From: Lates calcarifer | Taxonomy: Eukaryota; Chordata; Actinopteri; Centropomidae | Direction: 5' to 3' | Length of the DNA: 64,000 nucleotides | Assembly: GCF_001640805.2 (NCBI RefSeq) | Contig: NC_066845.1 | Location: 20,462,307 to 20,526,306 of the forward strand | Shown here: positions 1 to 13,227 of the stretch, piece by piece | Layout of the letters: every line of letters begins with the position of its first letter | Position numbering within the stretch: the first letter of the stretch is position 1 | Translations under genes and position numbers: made by a program | Notes under the pieces: model-generated | The model's database searches: none | Told to the model about the DNA's origin: nothing | What the model saw: only the letters and a program-made list of their open reading frames with translations

Positions 1-802
1 TAGTTTGAATGGAGGCATAGGCACTCATTCTGTGCTAGGGGGTATTATCAGGCTGTGAATACCCATGTTGAAATTATACTTTGAAGTGATGACTTTTAAA
101 AGCACATTTGCCAAATGAAGATAAAAAGAGGAATGCACACAATGTCAAAACAGAGTTTTAGCTGTGAGCTAAACCTCTGTCCATTCCTATGTCTTCCTCT
201 TTTGGTATTGTCCAGTGGTCACCTATAGGATAGTGACCACAGTGGTTTCATTCAGTGATGCAATTTTGCATAACTTTGTGAACTGGAATGTATATTAATT
301 TGTACATTTTAGCAAATTAGCACCCTTAAAAGCTTTTACCAGTTCCTGTTTGCACTGTACCTGCTGAGGTAACCATTAATGGATTACTTTGATGTCTTAG
401 AAGATGTCTTTGATGTTGTGTTTAGTCTTGATGGACATCAGATATCTTGCTACCCTCAGGTGAAAGTCACACTGAATTGTCTCAGTGTGTGTTTCATGTC
501 TGTGTTGATGATTTGACTGTAAACTCAGAGATTTTTGACTCAAATTCATCTCGTGCAGTACCTTTGCCTCCCTTTCAACCCCCCACCCCCACCCCCCGAA
601 GTTATCAAGGAGCACAGTGAATATTTCATTGCCCATGTCTCACTGTAATGTTAATCCCATCTGAATCTGGCTTTTTTCTGCTCTACACTCAATTTGCATT
701 TCTTTGTTCCTCGTTAAAATAGCTCCACATTTACTCAGATTAAGCAGCATGTACAAGATATGGCTGGCTATTAAATAACAGAACTGATGCTGTATTACAA
801 TT

Positions 803-1130
803 TTACTGAACATAAACATGTCTTCCTCCTTCAACATACTCCCCCTCTGCATCAACACAGCGCTGCATTCGGGTCTTCCACTGATCAAAGCAGTGCAGTA
901 GGTCTTCTTTGGACAGTTGTCTCAGAACCTCTGTTGTTCATTTCTTAACTTCTGACACAGACTCAATATGTGTTCCTTTGAGCACAGATTTGATCTTAGG
1001 AAAAAAGAAAAAGTTACACGGTGCTAGATCAGTTGAAGAGGGAGAGTGATCAAGCACTGTGATTTGTTTTTGGGCCAGAAACTGCTTTACCAAGAGCACA
1101 GTGTGAGCTGGCACGCAGACCTTTTGGGAC
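803..1130 (-). pseudogene. Mariner transposase C-terminal fragment with frameshift and stop
   Basis: This contains PAHTVLLVKQFLAQ, then DLAPCNFFFFPK and SVLKGTHIESVSEVKK to a stop near 938. It is followed, without a start, by a continuation LSKEDLLHCFDQWKTRMQRC ending at a stop at 803-805. The usual CDFFLFPK motif is changed to CNFFFFPK. It follows directly on the N-terminal part, with the central catalytic segment deleted. Confidence 0.8.
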
Positions 1131-1244
1131 ATCTTTGGCACACACTTTTGTCAAGTTTACTGTCTCTTTATAAATGGAGACCATTTCTGCTCTCATTCTT
1201 ATACTGAGTGGTCGATCATTTCCAACAATTTGTTCAATTTGTTA

Positions 1245-1568
<324 letters not shown>

Positions 1569-3805
1569 TCAGTGTGACTGTGAACCACATGGTTTTATCC
1601 TCATAAGCACAGTCTCATTATTTAATAGCCTCATATGTATGGTAAAGTCACTCAATTTTGAATTTTTTTGGCAATGATTTACCTGGTCAGTTGTAGTTTG
1701 GTTATTTGTTCTTATGTGATAATGTCTTTGCACAGTATTTCTTGCAAAAAATAATACTTTGAAACTGTGTGGCAACTGTGAATGGAAACAGATGAAAATA
1801 CACATCAACATACTGTACTTGCAAGGACAGCTGAGAGCCTAACCATAGTGTTAGAGTGTGTGTATGTTATGAGCAAAAAATGCTTATATATTTTGCACCA
1901 ATTCAGCTGCTTCACACACACAACACACACAGAAAAGCCCAGAACAGAATAGAGCGCCTGCTAAGAAGAGATTCAACAGCTTGAAGTTAATTTAGGATCT
2001 TGTTTTTTTGAAAAAGAATTTACAAGAAAAAAACAAAAGATAGATGACACTCTAAAAACAAGCTTCATGATGACAGTCACATTCAGGCTGTGGCTGGCTT
2101 TACTTCTTCTCAAACAATCCAATGTGAGATCTGTATTTCATAGACTGTGTCTGAGCCAGTCAGGAACAAGAATACAGGACAAAGGCACTGTGACTAGAGG
2201 CCATTGCTTTATGTAAAATGGTCACATTTCATGGTGTTCATGGAAACAAACAAAGAAGTGTTCATGACTAAATATTCTAATGACTCAGCTAACGCCTGTG
2301 TAACCACAACATCAACCAATCTGTCTTTCTCGTATACTAACAATTAACGAAATAATGAAAAAAGTCAAAGTTAGGTCTAAGAAATTTTGTCTGCTTAATG
2401 TTCAAAATGCAAAGATCTATATCTGTTTATATCTACTATAATACAACACAGAGAAAAGCAGTAATCTGAGATGCTGTACTCAGCAAATGTTTGATGCTTA
2501 CAGTATTAAATTTGTCAGATCATTTTTCCATCAGCCAACTTATCGATCAATGGAATCATCCTCTCAGCACTTGTATAATACATAAATCACATCACAAATG
2601 CATTTCCAACACTGTTATTGACACAAACATTTCTGCCTCGAGCGGACATTTTAGCTGAAATGTGTAACTCTCATGGAGCTATCCAAATCTAATATTTCAT
2701 AATTTGCATAAAAATGCTTAAATGGAATCCCAGCTGCTGTCTAAACATTAGAGCAGAGGACTGAATGGACTGTAATAACAAATTAGAAACCACTCAGAAG
2801 ACTCTAAACCCCAGAGGCTGAACAGGTCTCCAACTGGCAAGACTGCAGCCTCCATGCTACTTAATGTTTATTCATTGTTTGTCTCTCAGGTTTAATTTTA
2901 TGATACTACCCCTGACAAGTAAAATGTAATTTAGTTGAGAAGGCTCTACCTGACTGTAGTAAAAGAGAACAACAATCATTTCTGTTCAAAGCTAATTTGA
3001 TTGAATCCAAAACATGCTATTTTTTAACCTTACTCCTTAAAGCCACAAAACCCTGAGAACATGCTACTTGATTGACACCCCCCCTCCCCCTCTGAATGGG
3101 AGCAGGTTAGCACAGTGACTAGCATGACCAGCAGCGTGTACAGTTGTCAGATGCCATCAGCTCATCCAGGTCGAGACGTCGGGCCATGCCAGGCCGTACG
3201 CACTCCCACAGTCTCTAGAGGCGGTGCTGCCGAGTGTATTTTTAGACAGTGCCACCTTATAAGCACAGCCTGGTCGCATCACATCTGTGCAGTTTAAGTG
3301 GAGCCCTCTCCCATCAAGGCAATGTGCCCTTTTACCAAGGGCCTAAGGTCAGACTGCATACCCAACATAGATTTATTGTGACACTTGAAAAAGATAATAC
3401 AATGTGTGAGGCTGCTCCTAGTGTGGTCACAGGTTTTGCCATCTTCCTGTTTCAAAAAGCCAAACTACAGTCAGTACAGTAGGGTCGATTTGGAAGTTTA
3501 AGATGATTTGTAATTACAATGTTCAAAGAGGTTTGCTCCAATCATATCGTATTAGTCCTTACTTTAAAAAGATTTCAATCTCTAACCTTGCAGTCAATAA
3601 AAAGAGGCTATTTCTAAACCTTACCTATACTGGTGCTGGTTTGTCCTGTGCAAAGGTCAATGGATCATTGAAATCAAAAGTCTTTACCCCCATGAGAGTG
3701 TGAATTTATTCAGGTGTATGCCATTCCCTTAGGTCATTCCCTACTCTGCTCCTTGGTCCCTGAACCAGAAAGTCAAACCAACCATACAAGCAGCACGCAG
3801 AGAGA

Positions 3806-3842
3806 TGTGGATATCACAGCTTTGACAGCAGTGATATCCACA
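3806..3842. repeat. Perfect 12-bp inverted repeat, 13-nt loop
   Basis: TGTGGATATCAC at 3806-3817 is exactly complementary to GTGATATCCACA at 3831-3842. It could fold as a short hairpin in DNA or RNA. No flanking feature explains it. Confidence 0.9.
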
Positions 3843-6800
3843 CCTTAAAGGGAACTCAGCTTTAACACATCAAAGTATGTTTGTGAGAGAATTTCCAAAT
3901 GTGAAATCTGATTGTGAAAAGTGATTGTGCCCAGGTAAGTCTGATAAGCGTCTTGAAGACTGAAGCAGAGCTGAGAAGTCTGAAAATGACAGGGAGAAAA
4001 GTGGGTTTTCTCCGTAGCTCATTCCTCATCTCTGCTTCAGGCTAGCAGCTCAGGGCTGCATTAGCTGCTATTAACACACACACCTAAATCTCAGACCAGA
4101 CTGTCAGTGATAGAGTTGGTTTGTGGTTAATGCAGGTGCCAACATTTGACAGGGAAGAAGAATGTGTGGATTAAAAAAGACCATATCCTCTGGTTTTCCT
4201 GCACTGATTTGAATGCTTTGTTTTTAAAACTCAGAAATCATCCAGTATCAGTGTTATTTCCTGGTACTCTGTGAACTCTTTTCCTATGTTTTTACATAAA
4301 TTGGCTTGTACCTTTTACTCCTTTGTATTTCAAGCAGTATTGCAAGCAACAAGGGTTCCTGACTCAAATCAAACTATAGGGATGCTTCAGTTATAGTATA
4401 CATCCCAGAGCCTTTGTCTTTTTTTAAAGAACCAGCAATTTGCTGATGCATTTGCTCATCTGGAAGCACCACTTTCTGTAGAAAGACATGTTACATGCAG
4501 ATAAAATGTGCTGTGGAAATTGCAGTTATATCTCAGTGTACCCCTTCATGTGACAACTCAGTGGCCTTCCCTTAGACCCCACTATGTTTTCAAACCTTAA
4601 TGTACACAATGTAAAATATTGGGTGTAAAACTGATCTCATCTACATGATCCAAATACATAAAAGATGACATTTAACAGATAAAGATTCTGCAGACCGTGA
4701 AATCTCAACAGGAAGCTGAGCAATTGCAGCAGACCTCCCTCTCTCCCAGTGAAACGGGAGCTGTCTGTCTCTCTTGTGGAACAGATATTAACCCCAAGGT
4801 TGATTTAATTTAAATAGCAGTTAGACTCAGAGGAGTTGTTCAATCAGCTCCAAACTCCTCCCTTGGCTCTCTCCCCTATCTCTGCATCCAACTCCATGAC
4901 CCAGAGATTTCTGTCTCCATCCTACTGATGTTTATGTGCTTATTAGCAGGCTGATGTCGGCAGTTGATTTGTGAAACGCACACGGGGAGTATGTCTCTAT
5001 GGGCAGATTTGACGGTTGCTGTCCTGGTGGATGGCATCTCATTATGAGCAATACAGTCACTGTCAACAATGGATGTCAACTGGAATGTACTGTATCTGAA
5101 TTTGGGTTTCATGGATGCCTAATAATGGAATTTTGACTGCGTAACACTGCAGTCACAAAAGTAAACTCAGAAGTTAGTTTTTAAGATAAAACTGATATAA
5201 AACAGCCTGGAGAAAAATCCTGAAGTTGCACCATTTGCATTGAATTTAAGTTAGGCACAAGGCTTTTAAATTTAAATGAGCTTCATTTTATTGTTGTTTT
5301 TATGTTTAGCTCCATAGACACATAAACCAATCCCTCAGTTCATGACATTATTAAAATATCTCTGTCTCTGTCTCTAGCTATGGCAAACTTTATCCTGGGA
5401 TATGTAAGGTTCAGATACAACCTACATCTGAGTTTTTAACCTAACCTCTAGAACCAAATACACCCCTGGGCAAATGCAACACAGGATGACTTATTGAATG
5501 GGTTTACAGACTTTATGGTCACTGACTAAATCCTATTAGTTGAGTTTTTCTTTATGCTTTAATTTATCTGTCATGAGCAATTTGGGAAGCACTTTCACAC
5601 AAAATTGCTGCAAGTCCACATCTTCAGCACTAAGTCTGGAGGCTCAGGGAAAGTGTCCAACAATGTCCATTGTCATGAAACATGAGCATCTGTTGATACA
5701 TAACTGAGTTATGTTATGGAAATCAACTATTATCAACTGTCAAACAGAGTAAAGTTTTGTCTCAGTATACTTGTGTGTCTCTTGTTCTATTGTCAGATTA
5801 GATACTGACAACAGACATTTAGTTCCCACATGATACCAAGTATCTCTAGCAAGATACAGCAAAATAACTTTAACATATAAGAGCAACTGCCTAATCATAA
5901 TAACTAATGTAACTAAATGGCTCCCCGATGAACATGATGATGAAATATTGTTAGGCAGTATAATTTCTCATAGCAAAATATCCAATCTTGCAGTACGACA
6001 GCATTATTAAACTTGTATTAAACTTTGTTTGTGAACATAATCCAGGCAACAATTATGTTTGTCACCACAACATAATTGGGAAAACAAATTAGTACTATGT
6101 AAACTTAGTTTCCTGGAGACAGGAAAAAAAAAACAAAAAACAAGGTGGCATGAGCCAGCAAGGTCACCTCACATGAACTAGCCTGGAAAGCTTGACCAGA
6201 GCCCTTTTTCAGTTACCTGCCCTGCTCAGTGATGCAGAGGTATGGACAGAGATTCTGGGAAAACAACTGTATCTATGTAGAAACTGATTTCCCTACTGTT
6301 CCTGTTAACACAGCCTGTACAAAGCAGACACAAATTCTACCTGACAGCCATACACAAAATACTAATAGTTCTGATACTGGGAGCAGCTGGAGTAATAGTA
6401 AAGGCTGTAATGGAGTTTTCTTACTTGCAGTGTGACTCTCATTATCTTTATGTACATTCCTCAGTGTTTACCAGTTTGAAGACCTGCCGTTTTTCTCACT
6501 CATAGGCACATTCATTCCACTCAGTCCCTGTCACAAAAGGCCAGCCTCTTGCTATACTTTCATGCTGTCTTTCATATATTTGAAATTCCAACTTGGATTT
6601 CCTTTGCTCACATCTCTCAGCCCAATGCAGCTTACACTCATCAAAGGAGCCTGCACTCTCCATTTGTCTGTTCACACAGAAGAGTTGTGAGAGGCATAAT
6701 AAGGCACCAGTCTCTCTGTCTATCCACAACTTTAGCAGGTATCCTTGGAAAAAACATTACGTCATGATAGGCTAGTTCAGTCTGTGATTTCCTCAGTGTT

Positions 6801-7118
6801 TGCTTATGAGTAGTAGATTGATCTCTTTTATTTGAATTCTTGGTTATAGCATTTTGGTGTTATTTTGCCCTTTACCGTATTGATCTGTATTTTAAGTTTA
6901 GCCCCAGCTGTGACTGTGACTGCCTGTTACCCTGAGTGCAACATTACATCATATTAAGACATAGAAAACACCAGCATGAATTGCTTCAAAAAACACTGCT
7001 GCTTCATCTGAATCTCCACAGTCTGTAATTTACTCCAGTGCTAAGCTAATGTTGATAGTTTTGAGAACTTCTTCAGAACTAAAATCTTTTCTTTAACCTT
7101 TTAAAATGTTTTTCTGCC

Positions 7119-7203
7119 ATTAAATAAAAGTGTACATTTTTAAATAAATAAAATAATAATAATAAAAAATAATAATAATAAAACGCATACACTTTTATTT
7201 AAT
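7119..7203. repeat. Perfect 16-bp inverted repeat around an AAT-rich loop
   Basis: ATTAAATAAAAGTGTA at 7119-7134 is exactly complementary to 7188-7203. The 53-nt loop is composed of AAT and AAAT runs. It could be the ends of a tiny MITE or a fold-back that later gained a microsatellite. Confidence 0.9.
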
Positions 7204-8734
7204 TGCACCTCAACTCTGAGGTCATCTGTCCCAGAACTTTCTTCCCTTTGGCTGTAACCCCCTGTGATTCTTAACTGCATGGGGCAAAAAATAGTGCATT
7301 TAGAGCATACAGTAAGTTCTAACTATTTGATTTTATTTACCATATCACCGCTCACTTTATTTCTCCACTGTGAGAGGTTCACTGCACAGTGATCTCTTCT
7401 CTTTGTTTCAGGACTGTTTACAGGCAGTTGTCAGCACTCAAACACAGGCATGGTAAGGCAAAGAAAAGCAAAGAAAACCTTTAAATTTGCCCTTGCCATT
7501 TCTCTGTTGTATTGAAACCCTGTTTGTGAATTAAAATCTTGGGAGTTGGAGAAAAGATAATCACCGGGAATTCAGATGTCTCAGACAAAAGTGTTTATTA
7601 GAAGCTGTTTACCACTTTTCTTTGCCATATTATAGTCACATTACATTCTTACCTATGTGTGTGAGATCCTCAGAGGTCACTTAAATCTAATCCTTGTCCC
7701 ATGTTCTTATCTAATAAGCATCACATGTGTCTTGTCCTTTACTCTACTTGGTTCATCCTTGACTGCAGGTAGTTCTTGAACAGCATAGTCTAAGCTTGTG
7801 ACTTCCCCTACATCCTTAGCTATAAGACCTTGGTCTCCTCAGCAGCAGGGATGTTATTCAGCTCCACTGTCAATAAAAATATAAACTAAACAGTAGGCCA
7901 CTGTATCGGCACTGTAGAGGTCTTGATACTGGTAAACACTGAGGAATGTTCAGAAACATATTGAGAGTCACACTGTAAGTATGAAAAGTACTTCACAGAT
8001 CCCTGAAATACAAAACATACTGTTCAACTGCTTGATCACACCTGCATAAATATCTTTTAATATCAACATTCAGTGTGAAGTTTAAATGCTGTCATGGTTG
8101 AAAATACACTGTATTTCTGAGAACTATTGTGCTTTTAACTCCACTATATTTATCTGACATTTGATTGGCTTCACCTCCACCAGCTAAAACATGAAAATGT
8201 TGCTTATCAGAGTTCAAGTTACACTTTACATTTTCTAGCTCATCTAAAATTGCATAAAGCTTATTAATATCTTATTTAGTTTTATATCATTTTAATATCT
8301 TATTTAGAGGCTATAGCATCAAAACATATGAATATGATGGATACAGAATAAACAGTAAAAATGTCACAAAAGAATGTTAGCCAAACTGAAATGTTTTAAA
8401 GCCATAACAAAATTAATAAAATTACTCAATTAAATAAAGTGAATCAAGTGATTTCACTCATTATGATATAAACAGGAAATAACTGAAAGCTTCAGTGCAG
8501 CAAAGGTCATTACAGACTGTGTATCAAGCTGTATGTTGTACCTGTGTTGCCTGACAAGAAGGTGATGGAAGGCACAAAAGACAGTGAAAGAATGATGAGC
8601 AGCTTTGACGTCCATGTTCCTACACCCTAGTCTCATCACTCATCAATCTGATCACACATGGTTTTAGAGAGAGTGACGAAAGCATCTGCAGAAGGCTGAC
8701 AGGAGATTGACTACAAGATTCCTCTGTCTGCAAG

Positions 8735-9930
8735 AGCAGAAAAAATCACATAAAAGAAACAGTCACCGGAAGATCTTTTGTGGAGGAAATATGAGGAAGG
8801 AAAAGAGAGGACAAGCAGGAAGAGGGAAATGCAGAGAAAAGGGGGAAAAATCTAAACTGAGAAAAAGGTATGAGAGGAAAAGTAAGGGAAGGAAAGATGA
8901 CAGACAGGGGTAGTAATGTTGGCAAAAGAGATGAATGAAAATAAAAGCCTATAGGAGAGGGGATAAAAAATGACAGGGTGGGGAAAGAAGGAAAGAGAAT
9001 GGTATGAAAGAAGAGGAAAACAGGATTAGAGAGATGAGGAGGGAGGAGATGAAAAACAGAAGTAATGGAGAGAAAGAAACAATAGAAAATGAAATGAGAA
9101 TAAAGAAAGAACAATGGGTGACAAGGAGAAAGGAAGAACGGAGAAAGGAAAGGAAAGTAAAGGAATGGAAAGGAAACAACTAAAAAGTAGAAGGCAAAAG
9201 AAAAGTGCAGGAGAGGAAAAAGTAGAAAATTAGTAGAGGACAGAGCAGGAAACAATTCAAAAGTAGTGAAAAGGAAAGAGAAAACAAGGAAGGAAAGAAA
9301 GAGAAAGCATGGCAAAGTAGAGGCGGGAAAGCAGAGGAGAGGAAAAGGATAAACAAGTAGAGGAAAGAAATGAAGAATAAAAGAAAGGGAAAAGGGCAGG
9401 ATAGGACAGTAGAAGAAAGAAAACAGGGGGCAAGAGGGAAGGGAATTGGGGAAAAACAGATAAGCAGAAGCACGCAGCAGAGGAAACAGAGGAGAGACAA
9501 CACAAAAAGAGAGGCAAAGAGTGTGATGAGTTACATAGAGAAGTAGTGGAAATCAGTGTAGAGGAAAGGAAATGATATGAAAGTAGGGGAATTTAAATGA
9601 AAGAAAAGAAAGTAGAGAGCAGGACAAGGAAGTATAGGAAAATAAAGGGAAAGTGCAGGAAATAGAGGAAAGAAAATGATAAGATGAGAAAGGAAAGTAG
9701 GGGAAAGGAAAGAATATAAATGTAAATGAAAGAAAAAAGGACAGTAAGAGCCAAGAGCAAAGGGAACCAGGGAAACAGATAAGCAGAGGTGTGTGCCAGG
9801 GGAAATGGGGGAGAACAAAAAAGAGAGAGACAGAGATGAGAGCGATGGGTTAGTGGGGAAATGTACAGTGAAACAGAAACAGAATAGCAGGACAGGGTGA
9901 TGAGCTGAGGCAGCGAGAGAAAGAAATAGT
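8735..9930 (+). repeat. Purine-rich (GA) low-complexity tract of about 1.2 kb
   Basis: The plus strand is overwhelmingly A and G, with irregular words such as GGAAAGGAAA, AGTAGAGGAAAG and GAAAGAAA. T appears mostly as AGTAG or ATGA interruptions. It looks like a degenerated expansion of GGAAA/GAAA units. The long open frames on the opposite strand (rich in F, S, L, P) are a by-product of the strand bias and not genes. It lies in intron 3. Confidence 0.9.
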
Positions 9931-10685
9931 ATCCCTTATGTGTCCTTATCTGATTCAGAAACCCAGATTTCCAGACTGATAGCTGGCAAACTGCCTGTAA
10001 TCACTGAGGAGACCTTAACCTCTTCACTCCAATCCTCACCTCCTCCATCACCCTAAACTCCACTTAAAAAGAGCCTAGATGAAAATGCCCCTTTTGGTGT
10101 GACACTGACATAAAATCTCTACATGCACCATGAAATCTCAACACTGTAATGTTTATCAGAGTGTGGGCACAGCTGCAACGTGGATGTAAAAACCCTGTCT
10201 TTGTCTTTCCCCAGTGGAGACAAAGAGGAACAGAAGTTGCTTCAAGCTGTAAAGGCTACACTAACCAAACAACACACATCTCCACCCAAACGCTAATCGA
10301 ACAGGCAATGACAGGCCACATAATTGTGTCTGTCAAACACGTCATGTACTTTCAATTTACATGACAGGGAGGGCTGGGTACCTCACAATGTGTCTTTGTG
10401 TTTGATGAAAGGTTGGCATCCCCTTGCATCCAACCACAGTGTAGTCACTGTCGCATTGTTCATTGGTCTAGAAATGTGGCACCGCTGTTTATCTGTCAGC
10501 TATTCTGACACAGAGGGGGAGGGTACGGGGTCATGCTGGGAAAAGCAGGAAAATCCATTAACAATAAAGGTTTCCGAGTGAGACAGCCCTGGACTGATGT
10601 GCGCATGTTTGTCAGTGATTACTGAGACTGTGGGGTGAAATACAGCACGATGGACAGTGAGATGTAGAATTCATTCAGGACTCAC

Positions 10686-10775
10686 ATTGTCTGTTCTGAG
10701 CTTCTTGGCAGGGCAGCCTCCATCCACAGGATGTAGCATGTAATACAGCCGCACTTTATTGGCGTGTTTCCGACT
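10686..10775 (-). CDS. zmat4: zmat4 exon 3: end of zinc finger 1 and linker
   Basis: The exon encodes 30 residues ([16 protein letters not shown], then [14 protein letters not shown]) that continue the ZMAT4 protein after AHYE of exon 2. His at position 4 completes the first zinc finger, giving C-x2-C-x12-H-x5-H across the join. The YYMLHP and GGCPAKKLR stretch is the conserved linker before finger 2. The acceptor is strong: a tract of TTTCC repeats ends in tttccag, and a TACTAAT branch-point-like site sits at 10810-10816. The donor is AAT|GTGAGT. Both ends are phase 0. From memory the human protein has HASK where this has HANK, and a few linker positions differ. No exon for finger 2 was found in the remaining 10.7 kb, so the gene continues beyond the left edge. 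Confidence 0.95.
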
Positions 10776-12289
10776 CTGGAAAGGAAAGGAAAGAAGAAGG
10801 GGAAAAAATATTAGTAAAGCAGAAGGACAGTGGCTGATTCATCCGGTGCTGCAGGCCCTCAAGTGTCAGTTGACTCGAACATCCAATTTTGTAATGTATT
10901 TTACCCAGAATTCATTTATTTACACTGTGTAGTTCATACATTTGTGTTTCAGTTATCATTTGCCATGCCCTCCTTCACTTCCCTTAGCACTTCATTTCAT
11001 ACATGGGGCTAGATATTACGCATGTGGGTTCTTTAACTCACAGCATCATTTTTAGCCACAGCAGGCAACTGTTTTCAGAGAAATAGCTCATAGTGCACTC
11101 TGCTCTGCACCAAACAGCAGACAGACAAAGTTAGTAACTAACTTAGTGAAGTATTTAGCAGCTAAAGAGCTTCAGAAAGGATGTTCTCAGCCAGTGTTAT
11201 TATTATTATCACTATTTTATGGGGCATTTTTAATGATATATAGCAGACAGTGGAGAAAAATGAAAAATGGTATAGCAACAAACCTCACGCCTGCAATTTG
11301 ACACAGGGCTGGGGATGTTTGTGGTATGAGCCATTATTTTCAGCCACCAGGAATAAAATAGATCTAAACAGGACTAGAATCAATGTCTGTGTTGGTTTCA
11401 AATCTCCCAATAGTTAAAAAGCAATGTGTAGTTACAGCATCATGTCATTTTTAACTCAGCAGAATGACCCAGTCTGTCCCACACAGATTGCAACAGAGAG
11501 TTACACTTAAAAAAGGATAAAGACCGCTGGTTTGGTTCTTTGAATCAACTGAACTGAGGTATTGGAATTTGTTTCAAGTGAGAAAAGTAGTATCAGAGCA
11601 TCCCTTGTTAAATTATGACAAATTCTACCAGTCTGCAAATTAGGTTAGCAAAACAAGCATCTACAGCATATGAAAGAGTTGCAAAATTACCATACTTTAA
11701 ATATTAACCATGAAGAAAACAAATATTTTAGGGCCAGCTAGGATATACTATATAATGCCATGACACAGACCTTATTTTGGCAGCTAGAAGACATCCTATT
11801 GCCATAACAATGCAACCTCACTATCGAAATGTCAAAACTGGAATAAAAATGTCAGCACAGTCAAAGAATCCTAACAACTGAGACCTTGAGCTCAGACCTG
11901 CTGATCTGGTATCAACAAAACTCAAGTTTCTGTGATAATGCTGGTGGAGTTAGCACCCTACTGCTGCACAGTATAAACACTCTGGGTAATCACTGTCATG
12001 TATTAATGATATTGTGATGAAAAATTGCCTCTTTAAGTGCCTCGCTTTCACAATTCAGTGAACTCACAGTTCAAATATGCCTTTAGAGCAAAAGGCCAAG
12101 AGATATTGAACCAGACTGAATTAATGTGTTGTGTTACATCAATCTGTGCTGGAGTTTATTTGAAAGAGTCACACATTATTTACAAAAAGAGTCCACCTGA
12201 GCATGGCAATGTCTTTTCTTCCCTTTCTAATATACACCCCAGTTTCAAAGATCTGTCTTGTGTCTGTGCCAGGTAGAGGACCCATCAAA

Positions 12290-12830
12290 AACAGGAGAGG
12301 ACTGTCAAATGAAGTGCTCCCCGACACTGGATCGAATTGATAATTAGTGCTCGGTTCACTGAGGGTGAAGCAGGAGTCTTCTTACCAGCAGACCATCGAT
12401 CCCCCAGGATCTGATAGCAAAGCCACGACAGGGAAAAGACAGAATTTGGAAGGACAAATTAGTTTATCTGAAACAGCTTCTGCTTCATGAGGAGAAGCTT
12501 CGGATATCAAGAGAAGTGATAAAGAAAGAGGAGGGAAAACCTCCTGTGATATATTCAGCACTTCATCAGGGGAAACCAGAGTTTATAGTTACAAGATAGC
12601 ATCTAGTGAGGCATGGTGCAGTGTGGACAGGTGCCCGGCGTATTACTCCGTCAGGCAGAAGGACAGCCACTGGCTTCTCTCCGCAAGGGCATGACAGACA
12701 AACTCATCCTGCCCGGTCAGGGGTGAGAGCGAGGCTGCAGGAATCTATTTGTCTAGGCTGTCGGGTTTCCTGGCAGAGAGAATGCAACTTGAGCTCTGTC
12801 ACTTCTTTGAGGAAAAAAATGATCAAGCTT
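12290..12830. promoter_or_regulatory. Candidate conserved non-coding stretch in intron 2
   Basis: This is a 0.5 kb stretch with balanced composition, no repeat signature, and motifs typical of developmental enhancers (GATAATTA, ATCGAT, TAATAC-type words in inverted orientation). It lies 1.5 kb upstream, in the gene sense, of exon 3. The call rests on texture only. Confidence 0.2.
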
Positions 12831-13193
12831 GAAAAGCATGAAGGACACATGCAGCTCACTCAGCAAACCTTTCATTAAATCTGTTCTGTTTTCATCACCT
12901 CATTTTTAAATGAATGCAGCAAAAATGATGTCGACACGTAGCTCAAATAAACAGGAACAAAGCCCTCTCTCTGCCATTTCATAAAATCACTAGTCTTGTT
13001 ACTTTTTGGGAAAGTGAAGTTGCTCTATTTATATTGTATTACTGTCTCAATATAACATTCACTGCAGCAGCAGAGACATTTCAAACTCAGTGGGTGGAAA
13101 TAGGAAGGAAAATTTAAGCATTTGAAATAGAGTAAAATAGATCACAGGAATGTTTTTTACACTGGCAGAACCAGTTTTGAACTGTTAAAACTA

Positions 13194-13227
13194 CTTGTCT
13201 CTGTGCTAAAAATAGCACAGAGACAAG
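13194..13227. repeat. Perfect 15-bp hairpin with AAAA loop
   Basis: CTTGTCTCTGTGCTA at 13194-13208 is exactly complementary to TAGCACAGAGACAAG at 13213-13227, with only AAAA between. The stem is too short for a normal microRNA precursor unless weak AAAA/TTTT pairing outside it extends the fold. Confidence 0.95.

Noticed and set aside
3104..3300. CpG-containing stretch that could be a tRNA-derived SINE
   Set aside because: A box and B box do not line up at tRNA spacing, and no second copy in the window matches it.
8746..9315. 189-codon open frame on the minus strand, and its neighbours to 9818
   Set aside because: The protein is almost only F, S, L and P, an artefact of the purine-rich tract on the other strand. 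No start context, splice pattern or family supports coding.
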